From Paenibacillus radicis (ex Xue et al. 2023) (GTDB taxonomy: Bacteria > Bacillota > Bacilli > Paenibacillales > NBRC-103111): a DNA stretch of 64,000 bases. The notes below the pieces were generated by a model. The model was not told the origin of the DNA. It did not search any database and saw nothing but the letters and a program-made list of their open reading frames with translations. This document shows positions 62,299 through 64,000 of this stretch, one piece after another (position 1 is the first letter of the stretch; every line of letters starts with the position of its first letter). The position numbers were made by a program, and so were the translations under genes. The stretch covers positions 124,001-188,000 of the forward strand of contig NZ_JANQBD010000019.1 of assembly GCF_024722015.1 (NCBI RefSeq), written 5' to 3'.

Positions 62299-63498
62299 AT
62301 GCTGCGTAAGCGAACAACAGGTGTAGGACTCTTATTGGCCTTGTGGTGTTTGCTGATTTTAACCGGATGCTGGTCCAGAGTTGAGATTAACGATCGGGCT
62401 TTCGTGACGGCAATATATGTTGACCGTTTAGAGGATGGCGACTATGAGTTGTCCATAGGCTTTCCTCTGCCTAACCGGATTGCTTCAGGAGGAGGCTCAT
62501 CCACGGGGCTAGGCAGCAGCGGCGGCGGTGGCGGCAATCCATATACGATAGTGACTAAAAAAGCTGAGAGTATAGCCATTGCGCTCCGTTTGATTCGCTC
62601 GGACTTAAGCCGGGAAATCTCGTGGGGACACTGCCGGGTTATTGTAGTCGGGAGGAAGATGGCAGAATCGGGGGTCAATCCTATCCTTGAATTCGTAGCC
62701 CGAGAACCGAACTTTCATACCAAGAGCTATTTCATGGTTGCCCCAAACAGGGCAAGGGAAATCTCCTATTTAACGCCTGTATTTGAAAGGCTTCCTGCGG
62801 AAGTGCTCCGCGAATTTGCGAAGCGGAAAGTGACGCTGGATACGAGCATTAAAGATTTTCTGGAGTCAGCGGCAACAGACGGGGATACGGCTGCGGCTAT
62901 GCTAACTATAGGGGATACGGAAATGCTGAGTGAAAAAGGGAAGAAAAGTACTTGGGTTGGAACCGATGGAGCGGCTATTTTCAGGAAGGATAAAATGATC
63001 GGGACATTCGATGTCAAGGAAATGAGAGCATGGCTATGGTTAAAAGGAAAAATGAGAAATGCGATGATTTCATTAAAGTCTCCGACGGATGGCAAAACGA
63101 TCAGCTTTATCATTCTGAGCTCCAAAGCAGCTGTACATCCCGTTGTCCAAGGGGGGAAGATCCGCTTTAATATTAGCGTTGAAGCAGAGGATGACATCAT
63201 GTCGTCTGAATCTAACATTGATTTAACAAATCCGGAGCAAATACTCAAAGTACAGAATATGCTTTCGCGGCAGCTAAAAGGAAGAATTCAGCATGCCATT
63301 CGGAAATCTCAAAATATGGGGGCGGATGTGTTCGGATTCGGCCGGCTTCTGAATTGGAATTATCCCAATGTATGGAAGGAACATGAGGAGCAGTGGCTGA
63401 CCACATATAAGAAAGTTGAGTTTAATGTGGACGCCAAGGTAAATGTAAAAAGAACCGGAACGGAAAAAAATCCGATCATACGTCAGTTTCATCGCTAA
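62299..63498 (+). CDS. Spore germination lipoprotein, GerC family (C subunit)
   Basis: 399 residues. Signal peptide with lipobox LLILTGC (Cys about 24) followed by WSRVEINDRAFVTAI, the usual GerAC opening. Three alpha-beta domains, ending with a cluster of charged helices (WNYPNVWKEHEEQW). A Gly/Ser-rich insertion (GGGSSTGLGSSGGGGG) near 65-80 is unusual in length. It begins two bases after gerA and anchors the receptor complex at the outer face of the inner spore membrane. Confidence 0.92.
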   Translation: MLRKRTTGVGLLLALWCLLILTGCWSRVEINDRAFVTAIYVDRLEDGDYELSIGFPLPNRIASGGGSSTGLGSSGGGGGNPYTIVTKKAESIAIALRLIRSDLSREISWGHCRVIVVGRKMAESGVNPILEFVAREPNFHTKSYFMVAPNRAREISYLTPVFERLPAEVLREFAKRKVTLDTSIKDFLESAATDGDTAAAMLTIGDTEMLSEKGKKSTWVGTDGAAIFRKDKMIGTFDVKEMRAWLWLKGKMRNAMISLKSPTDGKTISFIILSSKAAVHPVVQGGKIRFNISVEAEDDIMSSESNIDLTNPEQILKVQNMLSRQLKGRIQHAIRKSQNMGADVFGFGRLLNWNYPNVWKEHEEQWLTTYKKVEFNVDAKVNVKRTGTEKNPIIRQFHR

Positions 63499-63509
63499 GG
63501 CGGCTAACC

Positions 63510-63707
63510 ATGACTACTATTACGATTGTTTTTATAGTGATAGCTTCGCTGGAATGGAATTTTCTAAGACATCACCAACGGAAGAAAAGGACCTATTGGC
63601 TGGCGGGCTGCTCTTTACTTGCGGCCTACGTATATATAATGCTGGTTTACTCTGTTAAGAGCTTTCCGAGCCCTAATGGTTGGATTGAATTTGTGTTTGG
63701 CAAGTAG
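63510..63707 (+). CDS. Small two-helix membrane protein in the germination operon
   Basis: 65 residues: a first helix (TITIVFIVIASLEWNFL), a basic connector (RHHQRKKRTYW) and a second helix (LAGCSLLAAYVYIMLVYSV). It starts 11 bases after gerC and lies before gerB. AAGGCGG precedes the ATG. Such small genes occur inside some gerA-type operons (D-type subunits, which are two-helix proteins that modulate receptor activity); assignment to that class is by size, topology and place only. Confidence 0.65.
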   Translation: MTTITIVFIVIASLEWNFLRHHQRKKRTYWLAGCSLLAAYVYIMLVYSVKSFPSPNGWIEFVFGK

Positions 63708-63745
63708 CTTTATTGGCTAGCTACGAAGTAAGGGAGGTAACCGTT

Positions 63746-64000
63746 ATGCAGCGAATATCCCAGCTAGAGCTTGGAATATTATTCATCCTGTTTCATTTTT
63801 CTACGGCAACGGGATTTTTAATGTCCTTGCTTTTTTCAACTGCAGCTTATCAAGGCTGGTTGACTCTGATTGTTGCTGCCGCTGGAGGACTGCTGATTAC
63901 CTATATATCGATTGTACTTGCGAAGCAGAGAGCGAGTGAATTCCTCGTTCATTATGGAAAGGAGCTGGTCGGCCGGTGGCCTCATGTCATCCTGATGATA
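63746..64000 (+). CDS. Spore germination permease, GerB family (B subunit), cut by window end
   Basis: 85 codons are visible, open to the window edge. The beginning MQRISQLELGILFILFHF and further hydrophobic helices (SLLFSTAAYQGWLTLIVAAAGG, in part) match the opening of GerAB amino-acid-permease-like proteins, which bind the germinant. GGGAGG precedes the ATG. Completes the A, C, B set of the receptor. Confidence 0.88.
   Translation, partial: MQRISQLELGILFILFHFSTATGFLMSLLFSTAAYQGWLTLIVAAAGGLLITYISIVLAKQRASEFLVHYGKELVGRWPHVILMI

Overview
The window reads as chromosomal DNA of a spore-forming Firmicute of the Paenibacillus type. The signs are AGGAGG-type ribosome binding sites throughout, a GerA spore-germination operon, a CotS-like kinase-fold protein, YesM/YesN two-component pairs next to sugar ABC transporters, an SLH-anchored glycosidase, and a T-box leader in front of an isoleucyl-tRNA synthetase. 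The genus is inferred from gene style, not from a marker gene.

Layout. 1-6.7 kb: end of a membrane transporter, then a forward operon with a Gfo/Idh/MocA oxidoreductase, two sugar-phosphate isomerase/epimerase-type TIM barrels, a D-threonine aldolase/D-serine dehydratase-fold enzyme, an N-acyl-D-amino-acid deacylase and a RidA protein. A 13-bp tandem repeat separates the last two. 6.8-10 kb: small accessory genes, gene remnants and a candidate tRNA fragment. 10.2-23.7 kb: carbohydrate locus A, with a YesM/YesN pair and, in reverse orientation, a solute-binding protein, two permeases, a sulfatase and an SLH-anchored glycoside hydrolase; a GH35 beta-galactosidase is divergent from it. 24.0-26.6 kb: a two-gene module encoding a 681-residue protein with an LQRxxGNxAV motif (typical of cargo of extracellular contractile injection systems) and a small YbjN/secretion-chaperone-like partner. 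27.7-30.1 kb: an unusual carbamoyltransferase, a transglutaminase-like protein and an alpha/beta hydrolase in one transcription unit, with a chemoreceptor facing them.

32.1-42.8 kb: carbohydrate locus B, a second YesM/YesN pair followed by a solute-binding protein, two permeases, a heparinase II/III-family lyase and a second sulfatase. Both loci fit uptake and breakdown of sulfated, acidic or galactose/arabinose-rich polysaccharide, and a PL6-type lyase lies further on at 58 kb. 42.8-46.2 kb: T-box leader and a class-2 (eukaryote-like) isoleucyl-tRNA synthetase. 46.8-55.1 kb: OmpR-type two-component pair, FG-GAP lipoprotein, two FtsW/RodA-family proteins, a BcrC-type PAP2 phosphatase and MgtE. 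55.1-64 kb: threonine synthase, CotS-like protein, PL6 lyase, and the gerA-gerC-small gene-gerB cluster cut by the window end.

Two dispersed repeat families stand out. Repeat A is a 118-bp unit that folds into a nested hairpin; its arm sequences differ between copies but stay paired. It occurs at five loci, once as about 3.5 tandem copies. Repeat B is a block of about 500 bp with a conserved two-part hairpin, at three loci; two of these directly adjoin repeat A. Neither encodes an evident protein.
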